Assembly (NCBI RefSeq): GCF_014529935.1
Contig: NZ_JACVFC010000001.1
Span: 2,108,001 to 2,172,000, forward strand
Reading direction: 5' to 3'
DNA from: Chitinophaga qingshengii
Lineage (GTDB): Bacteria; Bacteroidota; Bacteroidia; Chitinophagales; Chitinophagaceae
Length of the DNA stretch: 64,000 nucleotides
Shown: positions 18,306 through 26,371 of the stretch, in pieces
Layout: each line of letters begins with the position of its first letter
Position numbering within the stretch: the stretch's first letter is position 1
Notes under the pieces: model-generated
The model's database searches: none
What the model was told of the DNA's origin: nothing
The model's input: only the letters and a program-made list of their open reading frames with translations
Program-made: the position numbers and the translations under genes

Positions 18306-19022
18306 ATGAAAATAGCACTAATCGGATATGGTAAAATGGGCAAGGCGATCGATGCCATTGCTACTGCCAAAGGACATGACGTCATCCTGAGAATTGATCA
18401 CGACAGTCTCTATCTGCTGGAGAAAGAACATCTCGGACAGGCAGATGTGGCCATTGAATTTACCACCCCCGAAACGGCTTTCCATAATATTCAAAAATGC
18501 TTTGAAGCCAATGTACCCGTTGTTAGCGGTACCACCGGCTGGCTCGATCAGCTGCCGGAAATCAAAGCACAATGCGAAAAAGGCCATCATGCCTTTTTAC
18601 ACGCGACCAACTTCAGCATCGGTGTGAACATCTTTTTTGAAGTGAACAAAAAACTGGCAACCCTGATGGCCAGCCAGCCACAGTACAACGTATGGATGGA
18701 AGAAATCCACCATACCCAGAAAAAAGACGCCCCCAGCGGCACCGCTATCACCCTGGCAGAACAACTGCTGGCTGCTGTTGACCGGAAAAAAGGCTGGGTA
18801 AACGAAGATACACAGCAGGCTGACATGCTGTCTATCATCTCCAAAAGAATAGACCCCGCCCCCGGCACGCATACGATTCATTACGCTTCTCCCATCGATG
18901 ATATCACTATTACCCATACCGCCCATTCCCGCGAAGGCTTCGCTGCCGGTGCCGTTGTGGCAGCCGAATGGCTGAAAGGTAAAGCCGGTGTGTTTACAAT
19001 GAGAGACGTGCTGAACCTGTAA
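18306..19022 (+). CDS. dapB: 4-hydroxy-tetrahydrodipicolinate reductase
   Basis: DapB reduces 4-hydroxy-tetrahydrodipicolinate with NAD(P)H in the diaminopimelate-lysine pathway, feeding peptidoglycan and lysine synthesis. The 238 residues carry the nucleotide-binding GYGKMGKAI (residues 7-15) and the substrate loop EIHHTQKKDAPSGTA (~135-149), which includes the catalytic His and Lys and the dipicolinate-binding loop. It is the short form of the family. It probably belongs to the parAB-DUF5683 transcript, with 45 nt to the gene upstream. lepB, often next in relatives, is not present here. Confidence 0.96.
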   Translation: MKIALIGYGKMGKAIDAIATAKGHDVILRIDHDSLYLLEKEHLGQADVAIEFTTPETAFHNIQKCFEANVPVVSGTTGWLDQLPEIKAQCEKGHHAFLHATNFSIGVNIFFEVNKKLATLMASQPQYNVWMEEIHHTQKKDAPSGTAITLAEQLLAAVDRKKGWVNEDTQQADMLSIISKRIDPAPGTHTIHYASPIDDITITHTAHSREGFAAGAVVAAEWLKGKAGVFTMRDVLNL

Positions 19023-19098
19023 GGTTTCATAATGAATTGAAAATCAATAATTATTTATTCCTGTCACGCTCCCCGATGGCTGCTGAAATATAAAAACT

Positions 19099-19106
19099 TA
19101 TATTTG
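19099..19106 (+). promoter_or_regulatory. Putative -7 box of the Rrf2 regulator gene
   Basis: TATATTTG matches TAnnTTTG, 61 nt upstream of the ATG. Confidence 0.45.
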
Positions 19107-19167
19107 TCAGGTCAAAAATGTTCATTGCACCACGATAGCGTCATCCCAGGGATGCAAATAAGTCAGT

Positions 19168-19587
19168 ATGTTATCTAAAAAAACACAATACGCATTTCAC
19201 GCACTCATTCATCTGGCCGAAAATGTAGATAAAGGACCTATCCTGATCTCCGAGATTGCACAGGAGAAAAACATCTCCATTAAGTTCCTGGAAAACATTC
19301 TGCTGGAGCTGAAGAATGCCGGTATTCTGGGCAGTAAGAAAGGGAAAGGCGGCGGATATTACCTGATGCGCCCTCCCAAAGAGATTGCGTTGGCTAAGAT
19401 CATCCGGTTGCTGGACGGGCCTATCGCCCTGTTGCCCTGCGTGAGCCTCAATTATTACGAGCGCTGCGAAAACTGTCGCGATGAAGCCGTGTGCGGCCTG
19501 AATGAAGTGATGAGCAAAGTCAGGGACGCCACCCTGAAACTGCTGGAGACCAAAACTTTAAAAGATATTCTTACCCGCAACGCATAA
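19168..19587 (+). CDS. Rrf2-family transcriptional regulator
   Basis: The 139-residue protein has the Rrf2 winged-helix N-terminus: LSKKTQYAFHALIHLAE, then the recognition region (ISEIAQEKNISIKFLENILLEL) and the wing (GSKKGKGGGYYLMRPP). After the helix comes a cysteine cluster with spacing C-x8-C-x2-C-x5-C (LPCVSLNYYERCENCRDEAVCGL). IscR and similar members bind an iron-sulfur cluster at a comparable position, so cluster or thiol sensing is plausible but not shown. It lies directly upstream of cysH-cysD-cysN and is the natural candidate to control them, as CymR does in Firmicutes. It has its own terminator, so control would act in trans. Confidence 0.88.
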   Translation: MLSKKTQYAFHALIHLAENVDKGPILISEIAQEKNISIKFLENILLELKNAGILGSKKGKGGGYYLMRPPKEIALAKIIRLLDGPIALLPCVSLNYYERCENCRDEAVCGLNEVMSKVRDATLKLLETKTLKDILTRNA

Positions 19588-19609
19588 ACAGCACGCGTGA
19601 AATTAATGG

Positions 19610-19643
19610 AGCCGGCCGGAAAATTTTCCGGCCGGCTTTTTTT
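19610..19643 (+). terminator. Terminator of the Rrf2 gene
   Basis: A perfect 14-bp palindrome (19610-19623 with 19624-19637), rich in GC at its base, is followed by seven T. It starts 22 nt after the stop codon. Confidence 0.9.
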
Positions 19644-19656
19644 ATGCCTCTCCGCC

Positions 19657-19676
19657 CCCAGGGCTGAAGCCCTGGG
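19657..19676. repeat. Short hairpin CCCAGGGC-TGAA-GCCCTGGG
   Basis: A perfect 8-bp GC-rich stem with a TGAA loop follows the Rrf2 terminator. A similar but diverged element (CCGGG...CCCGG with a GATGAAA loop) occurs at 32631-32647 downstream of purU. Both look like members of small intergenic hairpin families. Confidence 0.5.
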
Positions 19677-19818
19677 TTTCGCGTATATCATCCGCCTAAA
19701 TAAATACATATACGAATCACATCTGATCCAAAAACTAACCAAGCCCGCCCCCACAGCCGCTCTCCCAACAAACGACATTTTTTTCATTTAATAGTCTATC
19801 TTTTTTATAGGATTTATG

Positions 19819-19826
19819 TATTTTTG
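19819..19826 (+). promoter_or_regulatory. Putative -7 box of the cysHDN operon
   Basis: TATTTTTG matches TAnnTTTG, leaving a leader of about 55 nt before cysH. The leader was read for SAM-type riboswitch features and none was recognised. Confidence 0.5.
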
Positions 19827-19886
19827 TACAGGCGTCACTGAAAAGTACGCGCTGGCACTAGGCAATTTATCTTTAAGGAAGATTAC

Positions 19887-20570
19887 ATGACAGACATTAC
19901 CAATGCACTGGCTAACAAGCCGGTGGTAGAAGCCATACAATATCTCCTGGAGCAATATCCGGGTGCGGTGGCGTTTTCTACCTCCTTTGGCCAGGAAGAC
20001 CAGGTAATCGCAGACATTATCTGGCGTAACCACTTACCCGTAAGGGTATTTACCCTGGACACAGGACGCCTGTTCCAGGAGACCTATGATGTAATGGACA
20101 ACACCCTCGCCCGTTACAAACAGCCGATTGAAGTGTTTTACCCTGAAACAACGGCGGTAGAGAAACTCGTCAGCGAAAAAGGCCCCAACAGCTTTTACGA
20201 ATCCGTGGAAAACCGCAAGCAATGCTGCGGCATCCGCAAAGTGGTACCGCTCGGCAGGGCCCTGGAAGGCGTAAAAGTATGGATCACCGGACTACGTGCC
20301 GAACAATCCGAAAACCGCCACGACATGCAGACGCTGGAATGGGATGAACAACGCCACCTGTATAAATACAATCCCCTCATTCACTGGGGATATGATGAAG
20401 TACTGGCTTACCTCTCCCAACACAATGTCCCCTATAACAAACTGCACGACAAAGGCTTTATCAGCATCGGTTGTGCACCCTGTACACGCGCCATCGGGCC
20501 GGGAGAACATCCGCGCGCCGGCCGGTGGTGGTGGGAACAGTCGCACAAAGAATGCGGCCTGCACGGATAA
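19887..20570 (+). CDS. cysH: APS reductase (phosphoadenylyl-sulfate reductase family)
   Basis: CysH reduces activated sulfate to sulfite with thioredoxin. The 227 residues include the nucleotide-binding region AVAFSTSFGQEDQVI (~30-44), the cluster motif CCGIRK (~112-117), a second pair in GCAPCTR (~195-201) and the catalytic cysteine in the C-terminal ECGLHG. The CC...C-x2-C set binds a [4Fe-4S] cluster and marks the assimilatory APS type rather than the cluster-free PAPS type of E. coli. This fits the lack of an APS kinase (cysC) nearby. It is first in the cysH-cysD-cysN operon. Confidence 0.93.
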   Translation: MTDITNALANKPVVEAIQYLLEQYPGAVAFSTSFGQEDQVIADIIWRNHLPVRVFTLDTGRLFQETYDVMDNTLARYKQPIEVFYPETTAVEKLVSEKGPNSFYESVENRKQCCGIRKVVPLGRALEGVKVWITGLRAEQSENRHDMQTLEWDEQRHLYKYNPLIHWGYDEVLAYLSQHNVPYNKLHDKGFISIGCAPCTRAIGPGEHPRAGRWWWEQSHKECGLHG

Positions 20571-20609
20571 ACGAAAACAGCCTTTGCAATCATAAAATCA
20601 TTGTCACCC

Positions 20610-21518
20610 ATGACACATCAGATAAACTGGGAATTTCCACAGGCGCTGGAAGATGAAGCCATCTATATATTACGTGAAACAGCCGCTCAATTCGAGAAGC
20701 CGGTATTGCTCTTCTCCGGTGGGAAAGATTCCATCACCCTGGTAAGACTGGCCCAGAAAGCCTTCTACCCGGGCAAAGTACCTTTTGCCCTGCTGCATGT
20801 AGACACCGGCCACAATTTCCCGGAAACCATCCAGTTCCGCGACTGGCTGGTCAATAACCTGGGGCTCGACCTCATTGTCCGCAATGTACAGGACAGTATC
20901 GACCAGGGTAAGGTACAGGAGGAAACCGGCAAATATGCCAGCCGTAATGCCCTGCAAACCGTTACCCTCCTCGATGCCATAGAAGAAGGAAAATTTGATG
21001 CCTGCATCGGTGGCGCCCGCCGCGATGAAGAAAAAGCCCGCGCTAAAGAAAGAATATTCTCCGTACGCGATGAATTTGGTCAGTGGAACGCGAAAATGCA
21101 ACGCCCTGAACTGTTCGACATCCTCAACGGAAAAATCAATATCGGCGAAAACGTGCGTGTATTCCCCATCTCCAACTGGACAGAGCTGGACGTATGGAAT
21201 TACATCCGCCGTGAAAAACTGGAAATACCTTCCATCTACTTCGCGCACGAAAGAGAAATCATTGAACGCGACGGCCTGTACTGGCCTTATTCGTCGTATC
21301 TCAATACTACCGCCGATGAAGTGCCTTTCCGGCAGAAAGTACGCTTCCGTACCGTGGGCGATATGACCTGTACCGCTGCCGTGCTGTCCGAAGCCGATAA
21401 ACTGGAGGACATCATCGCAGAAATCATGGAAGCCAAAATCTCCGAACGTGGCGCCCGTATCGACGACAAACGCTCCGAAGCCGCCATGGAGAAAAGAAAA
21501 CAGGCAGGTTATTTTTAA
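20610..21518 (+). CDS. cysD: Sulfate adenylyltransferase subunit 2
   Basis: CysD is the catalytic ATP-sulfurylase subunit that forms APS from ATP and sulfate, driven by the CysN GTPase. The ATG at 20610 is chosen, giving 302 residues; an upstream in-frame TTG at 20601 is less likely. The PP-loop LLFSGGKDSITL lies near residues 31-42. Further conserved blocks are VDTGHNFPE, GGARRDEEKARAKERIFSVRD, FPISNWTELDVWNYI and the C-terminal RRxE-like ERGARIDDK. It is 39 nt after cysH and 33 nt before cysN. Confidence 0.97.
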   Translation: MTHQINWEFPQALEDEAIYILRETAAQFEKPVLLFSGGKDSITLVRLAQKAFYPGKVPFALLHVDTGHNFPETIQFRDWLVNNLGLDLIVRNVQDSIDQGKVQEETGKYASRNALQTVTLLDAIEEGKFDACIGGARRDEEKARAKERIFSVRDEFGQWNAKMQRPELFDILNGKINIGENVRVFPISNWTELDVWNYIRREKLEIPSIYFAHEREIIERDGLYWPYSSYLNTTADEVPFRQKVRFRTVGDMTCTAAVLSEADKLEDIIAEIMEAKISERGARIDDKRSEAAMEKRKQAGYF

Positions 21519-21551
21519 CACTTACTTCTTACAGCAAAAAAGCGAACGCAT

Positions 21552-22799
21552 ATGGAGGTTTTACGTATAGCCACTTCCGGTAGTGTGGACGATGGGAAAA
21601 GTACCCTGATCGGCCGTCTTTTATACGACACCAACTCTATCCCCCAGGATAAAATGGAGGCATTACATGCCGCCAGCAAACGTAAAGGGCTCGACTTCAC
21701 CGACCTGTCCCTGCTGACAGACGGCCTCGTAGCAGAAAGGGAGCAAGGCATCACCATCGATGTGGCCCATATCTATTTCTCTACCCCTACCCGTAAATAC
21801 ATTATCGCCGATACACCCGGCCATATTGAATATACCCGCAACATGGTGACCGGCGCCTCCAACGCGCAGGTATCCCTGATCCTCATCGATGCCCGCAAAG
21901 GCATCGTGGAACAAACACACCGCCACTTTTTCATCGCCAATCTGCTGCGCATCCCCTACCTGGTAGTATGCGTCAACAAAATGGACCTCGTGGAATACAA
22001 CGAAGCCCGTTTTAACCAGATCGTGGAAGATTTCCAGCAACTGCTGGCCAGCGCCGATTTCAAAGGACAGGAAGTGAAATTCATTCCTATCTCATCGCTG
22101 TATGGTGAAAATGTGGCCACCCGCACCGGTAGCATCAACTGGTACCAGGGCCCTACCCTGCTCGATTACCTGGAACAGGTTTCCTTTGATCATGAAGATA
22201 GCCGTCACCCGGCCCGCTTCCCGATACAAAGCGTGATCCGCCCACGTACCACCGAATACCACGATTTCCGTGGCTTTGCCGGGAAAGTGGCCAGCGGCCA
22301 TTTTAACGTAGGTGATGAAATCATCTCCCTTCCTTCCGGTCAGAAAAGCAGGATCAAAACCATCGAACAGTTCGAAAAACAACTGTCCACTGCCCATGCC
22401 CGCGAAAGTGTGGTCATCACCCTCGAAGATGAAATTGACAGCAGTCGCGGTAACATGCTGGTGAAGACCGGCAACGTACCCGAACAACGCAAAGAAATCA
22501 CCGCTAACCTCTGCTGGATGGACCAGCAGAAACTGGTGAACGGGAAAACCTACCTGCTGCAACACGGGATCAACCGCGTCAAAGCCAGGGTACAGCAGAT
22601 CCACTTCGTCATCGACGTTACCAGTAACCAGCATATAGACGGGAAAGTGGAAATGGGTCTCAATGATATCGGGAATGTTACGTTAAAAACAGCGCAGCCT
22701 GTTTTTGCGGATATCTACGCCGAAAATCCCGCCAATGGCGCGTTTATATTGATCGATGAGTTTAATAATACGACCGTAGCCGTAGGGACGCTAATCTGA
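21552..22799 (+). CDS. cysN: Sulfate adenylyltransferase subunit 1 (GTPase)
   Basis: CysN is an EF-Tu-like GTPase that couples GTP hydrolysis to APS formation by CysD. The 415 residues contain G1 GSVDDGKST (10-18), the effector region EREQGITIDVAH, G3 DTPGH (~86) and G4 NKMD (~141), followed by the EF-Tu domains 2 and 3. There is no fused APS kinase domain, in line with direct use of APS by the CysH upstream. The gene ends the operon and is followed by a strong hairpin shared with the convergent dehydrogenase gene. Confidence 0.96.
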   Translation: MEVLRIATSGSVDDGKSTLIGRLLYDTNSIPQDKMEALHAASKRKGLDFTDLSLLTDGLVAEREQGITIDVAHIYFSTPTRKYIIADTPGHIEYTRNMVTGASNAQVSLILIDARKGIVEQTHRHFFIANLLRIPYLVVCVNKMDLVEYNEARFNQIVEDFQQLLASADFKGQEVKFIPISSLYGENVATRTGSINWYQGPTLLDYLEQVSFDHEDSRHPARFPIQSVIRPRTTEYHDFRGFAGKVASGHFNVGDEIISLPSGQKSRIKTIEQFEKQLSTAHARESVVITLEDEIDSSRGNMLVKTGNVPEQRKEITANLCWMDQQKLVNGKTYLLQHGINRVKARVQQIHFVIDVTSNQHIDGKVEMGLNDIGNVTLKTAQPVFADIYAENPANGAFILIDEFNNTTVAVGTLI

Positions 22800-22817
22800 T
22801 ATTGCAATATAAAAACG

Positions 22818-22850
22818 AAGGCCCGTTGAAAAATTCAACGGGCCTTATCA
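22818..22850. terminator. Bidirectional terminator between cysN and the threonine dehydrogenase gene
   Basis: A perfect 13-bp stem (22818-22830/22834-22846) with an AAA loop is flanked by A-rich and T-rich sides. It lies 18 nt after the cysN stop and 44 nt past the stop of the convergent gene. Confidence 0.85.
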
Positions 22851-22890
22851 TTTATTATACTCAAATCAAACAATATATGCTAAGCTAAAC

Positions 22891-23829
22891 TCAGATGTTT
22901 TTAAACATGTCCTCCGTCATCTTCGCCAGATCGTACTCATGTTTCCAGCCCCAGTCAGCACGGGCGAGGCTATCATCCATACTGTTTGGCCAGCCGTCAG
23001 CGATTTGCTGGCGGTAGTCCGGTTCGTATTGAATGGTGAAGGCAGGAATATGTTTTTTGATTTCTGCTGCTATCTCTTTTGGAGAGAAGCTCATGGCAGA
23101 AAGGTTATAAGCTGAGCGCACAGATATTTTGGAGGCATCGGCTTCCATCAGTTCGATGGTAGCGCGGATAGCATCCGGCATATACATCATGGGCAGATAG
23201 GTATTTTCCGACAGGAAGCTGGTATAAGTTTGATGTTCCTTGGCTTCATGGAAAATTTCCACGGCGTAATCGGTAGTACCGCCGCCGGGAGCGGATTTAT
23301 AGCTGATGAGACCCGGATAACGCAGGCTTCTGACGTCTACGCCATAACGGTGATTATAGTATTCGCACCAGCGTTCGCCGGCAAATTTGCTGATACCGTA
23401 GATGGTAGTAGGTTCGATAATGGTATGCTGAGGGGTATCCTGCATCGGGGAATTGGGACCGAATACAGCGATAGAACTGGGCCAGTATACCTTATCGATA
23501 TTTTCTTCCTTGGCAATATCCAGTACGTTCAGCAGGCTTTGCATGTTGATATGCCATGCCAGCAGCGGATTTTTTTCGCCGGTGGCAGACAGGATCGCTG
23601 CCAGCAGATATACCTGGGTGATGTTGTGGCGGATGATCAGCACATGCAACATCTCTTTGTTCATCACATCCAGCGATACATAGGGGCCTGTTCCTTTCAA
23701 CAGCTCATGTTCTTCCCGCAGGTCAGATGCCACCACATTGGCATCGCCATACATTTTCCTTAACGCCAGGGTCAGCTCCACGCCTATTTGTCCACAGGCA
23801 CCAATAACCAGGATCTTGTCTTTCTTCAT
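22891..23829 (-). CDS. L-threonine 3-dehydrogenase, SDR/epimerase type
   Basis: This 312-residue extended short-chain dehydrogenase has the NAD motif GACGQIG (10-16), Ser118-Ser119 in YWPSSIAVFG and the catalytic Tyr144-x3-Lys148 in TTIYGISKFAGERW. Overall pattern and length (WHINMQSLLNVLD, PGGGTTDYAVEIFHEA, PMMYMPDAIRATIELM, GWPNSMDDSLARADWGW) fit the UDP-galactose-epimerase-like threonine dehydrogenases, which oxidise L-threonine to 2-amino-3-ketobutyrate. A glycine C-acetyltransferase that would complete the route is not nearby. Another sugar-nucleotide epimerase role is possible but less likely given the C-terminal signature. Confidence 0.85.
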   Translation of the reverse strand: MKKDKILVIGACGQIGVELTLALRKMYGDANVVASDLREEHELLKGTGPYVSLDVMNKEMLHVLIIRHNITQVYLLAAILSATGEKNPLLAWHINMQSLLNVLDIAKEENIDKVYWPSSIAVFGPNSPMQDTPQHTIIEPTTIYGISKFAGERWCEYYNHRYGVDVRSLRYPGLISYKSAPGGGTTDYAVEIFHEAKEHQTYTSFLSENTYLPMMYMPDAIRATIELMEADASKISVRSAYNLSAMSFSPKEIAAEIKKHIPAFTIQYEPDYRQQIADGWPNSMDDSLARADWGWKHEYDLAKMTEDMFKNI

Positions 23830-24040
23830 ATCAACAGAAATTGTAGCAATAATTTGAGAGCGTAATATTAACGGGTTCGCCGGTATTTTCGTTCCACTTA
23901 TTCACGCGCATGACAATGCTATAACAATAAAAACTGCCCTGGGTGAACTTTCTGATTCGGGATTACAAAAGTATGACAATTTTAACTTTTCGTATAGGAG
24001 ACAAGGGAGTAGAGAGGGGGCCGTTAATGCCGGGAAAGAC

Positions 24041-24048
24041 TATCTTTG
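24041..24048 (+). promoter_or_regulatory. Putative -7 box of kdsA
   Basis: TATCTTTG matches TAnnTTTG exactly, 33 nt upstream of the ATG. No TTG at the usual -33 distance. Confidence 0.5.
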
Positions 24049-24081
24049 CAGGGCGATTAATGACCCAATAGTTATAAAATT

Positions 24082-24903
24082 ATGAAGCATTTAAAATCAT
24101 TGTTCAAAGAACAATACAATCCGGAAAACTTTTTCCTGATTGCAGGGCCCTGCGTAATAGAAGAAGAAGAGCTGCTGATGACGGTAGCAGAGAAGGTATC
24201 CGGTATCTGTAAACGTCTTGCGATTCCTTATGTATTCAAGGCTTCCTACCGGAAAGCCAACCGTACCAGTGTACATTCCTTCACCGGCATCGGTGATGTA
24301 GAAGGATTGGAGCTGTTACAGAAAATAGGTAAAACTTTTAACGTACCGGTTACCTCTGATATTCACTCCGCAGCCGAAGCCGCTATGGCAGCAGCTTACG
24401 TGGATGTGTTACAGATACCCGCCTTCCTTTGCCGGCAAACAGATATCCTGTTGGCTGCCGCAGAAACAGGCAAGGTAGTGAATGTAAAAAAAGGACAGTT
24501 CCTGAGTGGTGAATCCATGAAGTTTGCCGTGGAAAAAATCAAAGGAGCCGGCAATGAACAGATTATACTGACCGAAAGAGGTACCACCTTTGGTTACCAG
24601 GACCTGGTGGTTGACTATCGTAATATCCCGGTGATGAAACACCTGGGCCATCCGGTGGTGATGGACTGTACGCATTCCCTGCAGCAGCCTAACCAAACCA
24701 GCGGCGTTACCGGCGGTAATCCGCAGATGATCAGCACTATTGCCAAAGCGGCTATTGCCACCGGTGCTGACGGGCTGTTTATTGAAACACATCCGGACCC
24801 CGCCTGCGCAAAATCCGACGGCGCCAACATGCTCCGTCTCGATCTGCTGGAAGAACTGCTGGAAAAACTGGTAGAACTGCGGAAGGTAGCCGTGAAGTTG
24901 TAA
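24082..24903 (+). CDS. kdsA: 3-deoxy-8-phosphooctulonate (KDO-8-P) synthase
   Basis: KdsA condenses phosphoenolpyruvate with arabinose 5-phosphate to KDO-8-phosphate for the inner core of lipopolysaccharide. The 273 residues show the class signature: FFLIAGPCVIE near the N-terminus, PYVFKASYRKANRTS, TSDIHS, QIPAFLCRQTDILLAAAETG, KKGQFLS and a C-terminal DGLFIETHPDPACAKSDGANMLRL. The start at 24082 gives the family's usual N-terminus. The small gene 71 nt downstream on the same strand may share its transcript. Confidence 0.96.
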   Translation: MKHLKSLFKEQYNPENFFLIAGPCVIEEEELLMTVAEKVSGICKRLAIPYVFKASYRKANRTSVHSFTGIGDVEGLELLQKIGKTFNVPVTSDIHSAAEAAMAAAYVDVLQIPAFLCRQTDILLAAAETGKVVNVKKGQFLSGESMKFAVEKIKGAGNEQIILTERGTTFGYQDLVVDYRNIPVMKHLGHPVVMDCTHSLQQPNQTSGVTGGNPQMISTIAKAAIATGADGLFIETHPDPACAKSDGANMLRLDLLEELLEKLVELRKVAVKL

Positions 24904-24974
24904 GGTCACGCTTTCCCCTCTTGTTGTTTTAATTCGTTTTATGTAAATTCATACAACACTAAAAACAGCTCGAT

Positions 24975-25379
24975 ATGATCAGTTTACACCATTTAAAAGC
25001 CGGAGATACAGTGATTACCAGCTATGCAGGTGTAGAGAAACCGGGGAAAGTTTTACAGGTGGATCATGAGGAAAAAAAAGTGCTGGTGACCACCGACAAC
25101 GACACGAATGAGTTCTGGTATGACCTTGACAACCTGTACTCCATTCCGTTGGATGAGGCAACTTTATTACGGTTGCAGTTCCATGTGGATACTGCCCAGT
25201 CGAATAGCAGCAGTAAACTGTATGTGAGAGGGCCGTTTTCTGTCCGCATATATGAAAATGGCAACCAACCGCTGTTGCAGTTGCATTATCGTGACGAGAC
25301 CAGGAACCTGAACGCGCCCATTACGCTGAATGAGTTGCAGAACCATTATCATGGTATGACCAATTTCCACCTGGAATAG
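24975..25379 (+). CDS. Small cytoplasmic protein of unknown function
   Basis: A 134-residue acidic protein without signal peptide or membrane helix. The first ~65 residues resemble a small SH3-like barrel (LKAGDTVITSYAG, GKVLQVDHEEKKVLVTT, FWYDLDNLYSIPL). The second half has a further beta-rich region (VRGPFSVRIYENGNQPLLQLHYRDE). I do not recognise the family. The gene is supported by start context, composition and a strong hairpin directly after its stop. It may be co-transcribed with kdsA. Confidence 0.65.
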   Translation: MISLHHLKAGDTVITSYAGVEKPGKVLQVDHEEKKVLVTTDNDTNEFWYDLDNLYSIPLDEATLLRLQFHVDTAQSNSSSKLYVRGPFSVRIYENGNQPLLQLHYRDETRNLNAPITLNELQNHYHGMTNFHLE

Positions 25380-25397
25380 TTTTCAGGTGAAACATAT

Positions 25398-25446
25398 ACG
25401 ACAAAGAGGATGTAGCCGGGGCTCCGGTTACATCCTCTTTGTCGTT
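25398..25446. terminator. Strong hairpin terminator
   Basis: A 22-bp stem (25398-25419/25424-25445) with one mismatch and a GGCT loop lies 19 nt after the stop of the small gene and 12 nt past the end of the converging lipoprotein pseudogene. It can stop transcription from both sides. Confidence 0.85.
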
Positions 25447-25456
25447 ATACTGGCTG

Positions 25457-25799
25457 TTATTGGCAGTAGTAGGATACTTTGTAGAAAGTACAGAGTTTAA
25501 CACTGTCCGGCCGTGTATAGTCCATGTACACCGTGTCCGGTTTTCCCTATGGGTCATACTTGTATATATAGTCATTGTACGCCGCCAATTGTTTGACATA
25601 GGCAACGCCATTATCAGGGTAGATCCAGTATGAGGTCCCGGTGATTTCTACTATCAACTCCCCTGAAAACGCAATTTTGTGTGGCTCTTCGGGTGGGGGA
25701 AATGCAGGTGCGGGTGCATGATTGTTTTTGTTGGATTTACAGGCGGGTAAATAACAACAAAGCAGCGCCAGGCTGGTGGCTGCTAATAGTTTTTTTCAT
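25457..25799 (-). pseudogene. Decayed small lipoprotein gene (frameshift plus nonsense codon)
   Basis: The ATG at 25799 is followed by seven A. With six A the frame would read MKK-LLAATSLALLCCYLPACKS, a clear lipoprotein signal with lipobox LPAC. It continues for ~60 codons with protein-like composition (IAFSGELIVEITGTSYWIY, NGVAYVKQLAAYNDYIYKYDP). A TAG at 25547-25549 then interrupts it. Reading on in the same frame gives GKPDTVYMDYTRPDSV...YKVSYYCQ before a TAA at 25457. TAG probably replaces a CAG Gln codon. As given, translation from the ATG stops after about 20 codons. No other start rescues the frame, because TGA overlaps the ATG. The original product would be ~114 residues; function unknown. 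Sequencing error could explain the A-run but hardly both lesions. Confidence 0.7.
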
Positions 25800-25867
25800 A
25801 GGTTGATAATCTAATACTGAAATTTTCAATATTAAATATAACCAATAAATTACGAATTTTAAAAAAT

Positions 25868-26089
25868 CTACAAGTATCGTAAGGGGTTCCTCCGGCCGTT
25901 GAGGATGTAATTTTTCATGTTCATCCAGAAAGCGAGGATCATGTATACAATAACGGGCGAGCCCATGGTGAGGAAGGTGGCGTAGATGAAGAACAGGCGG
26001 ATGCGGGAGGTGGCAATACCTAATTTACCACCGATGGCGCTGCAAACGCCAAAGGCCTTCCATTCCAAAAAATCTTTTATCCGGTTCAT
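25868..26089 (-). CDS. PspC-domain small membrane protein
   Basis: The 73-residue protein has the PspC pattern: a short amphipathic start (MNRIKDFLEWKAFGVCSAIGGKLGI), the conserved SRIRLFFIYATFLTMGSPVIVYMILAFWM membrane region and a short basic tail. PspC proteins sit in the inner membrane and take part in envelope-stress responses, although many small members have no assigned role. Family members usually begin with a GVCAGLA-like motif; here it is GVCSAIGG. It has the best promoter match in the window. Confidence 0.85.
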   Translation of the reverse strand: MNRIKDFLEWKAFGVCSAIGGKLGIATSRIRLFFIYATFLTMGSPVIVYMILAFWMNMKNYILNGRRNPLRYL

Positions 26090-26093
26090 ATAT

Positions 26094-26124
26094 CAAATGT
26101 ATCAAATTTCACTGGTAAAAACAA
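26094..26124 (-). promoter_or_regulatory. Full Bacteroidota promoter of the PspC gene
   Basis: On the minus strand, TTG (26124-26122) and TACATTTG (26101-26094) are separated by exactly 20 nt, matching the TTG-N17-23-TAnnTTTG consensus. The -7 box ends 4 nt before the ATG, so the message would be leaderless or nearly so. Confidence 0.65.
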
Positions 26125-26325
26125 TACTGGCCGTCACTGCCGTAATTTAACAGGGGTGCGGCCGGAGCGTTGCGGGGACTGGTTAGCATAAACAGGGCCT
26201 AAAAATTTAATATAACATTTTTTAACAATTCTTTTAGAGATGTGCGCCAATTTGCCCCGCTTGTTTTTGCGGGAAAATTATCCGTCCATCTTCAGTAATT
26301 AATTTAAAAACTTGTTGTTTTTAGT

Positions 26326-26333
26326 TAATTTTG
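26326..26333 (+). promoter_or_regulatory. Putative -7 box of aconitase gene
   Basis: TAATTTTG matches TAnnTTTG, 38 nt before the ATG. TTG triplets at 26312-26317 are too close to be a standard -33 element. Confidence 0.45.
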
Positions 26334-26371
26334 CGTGCAATTTTTAACCGCTCTTAAATTATTTTTTTCCC

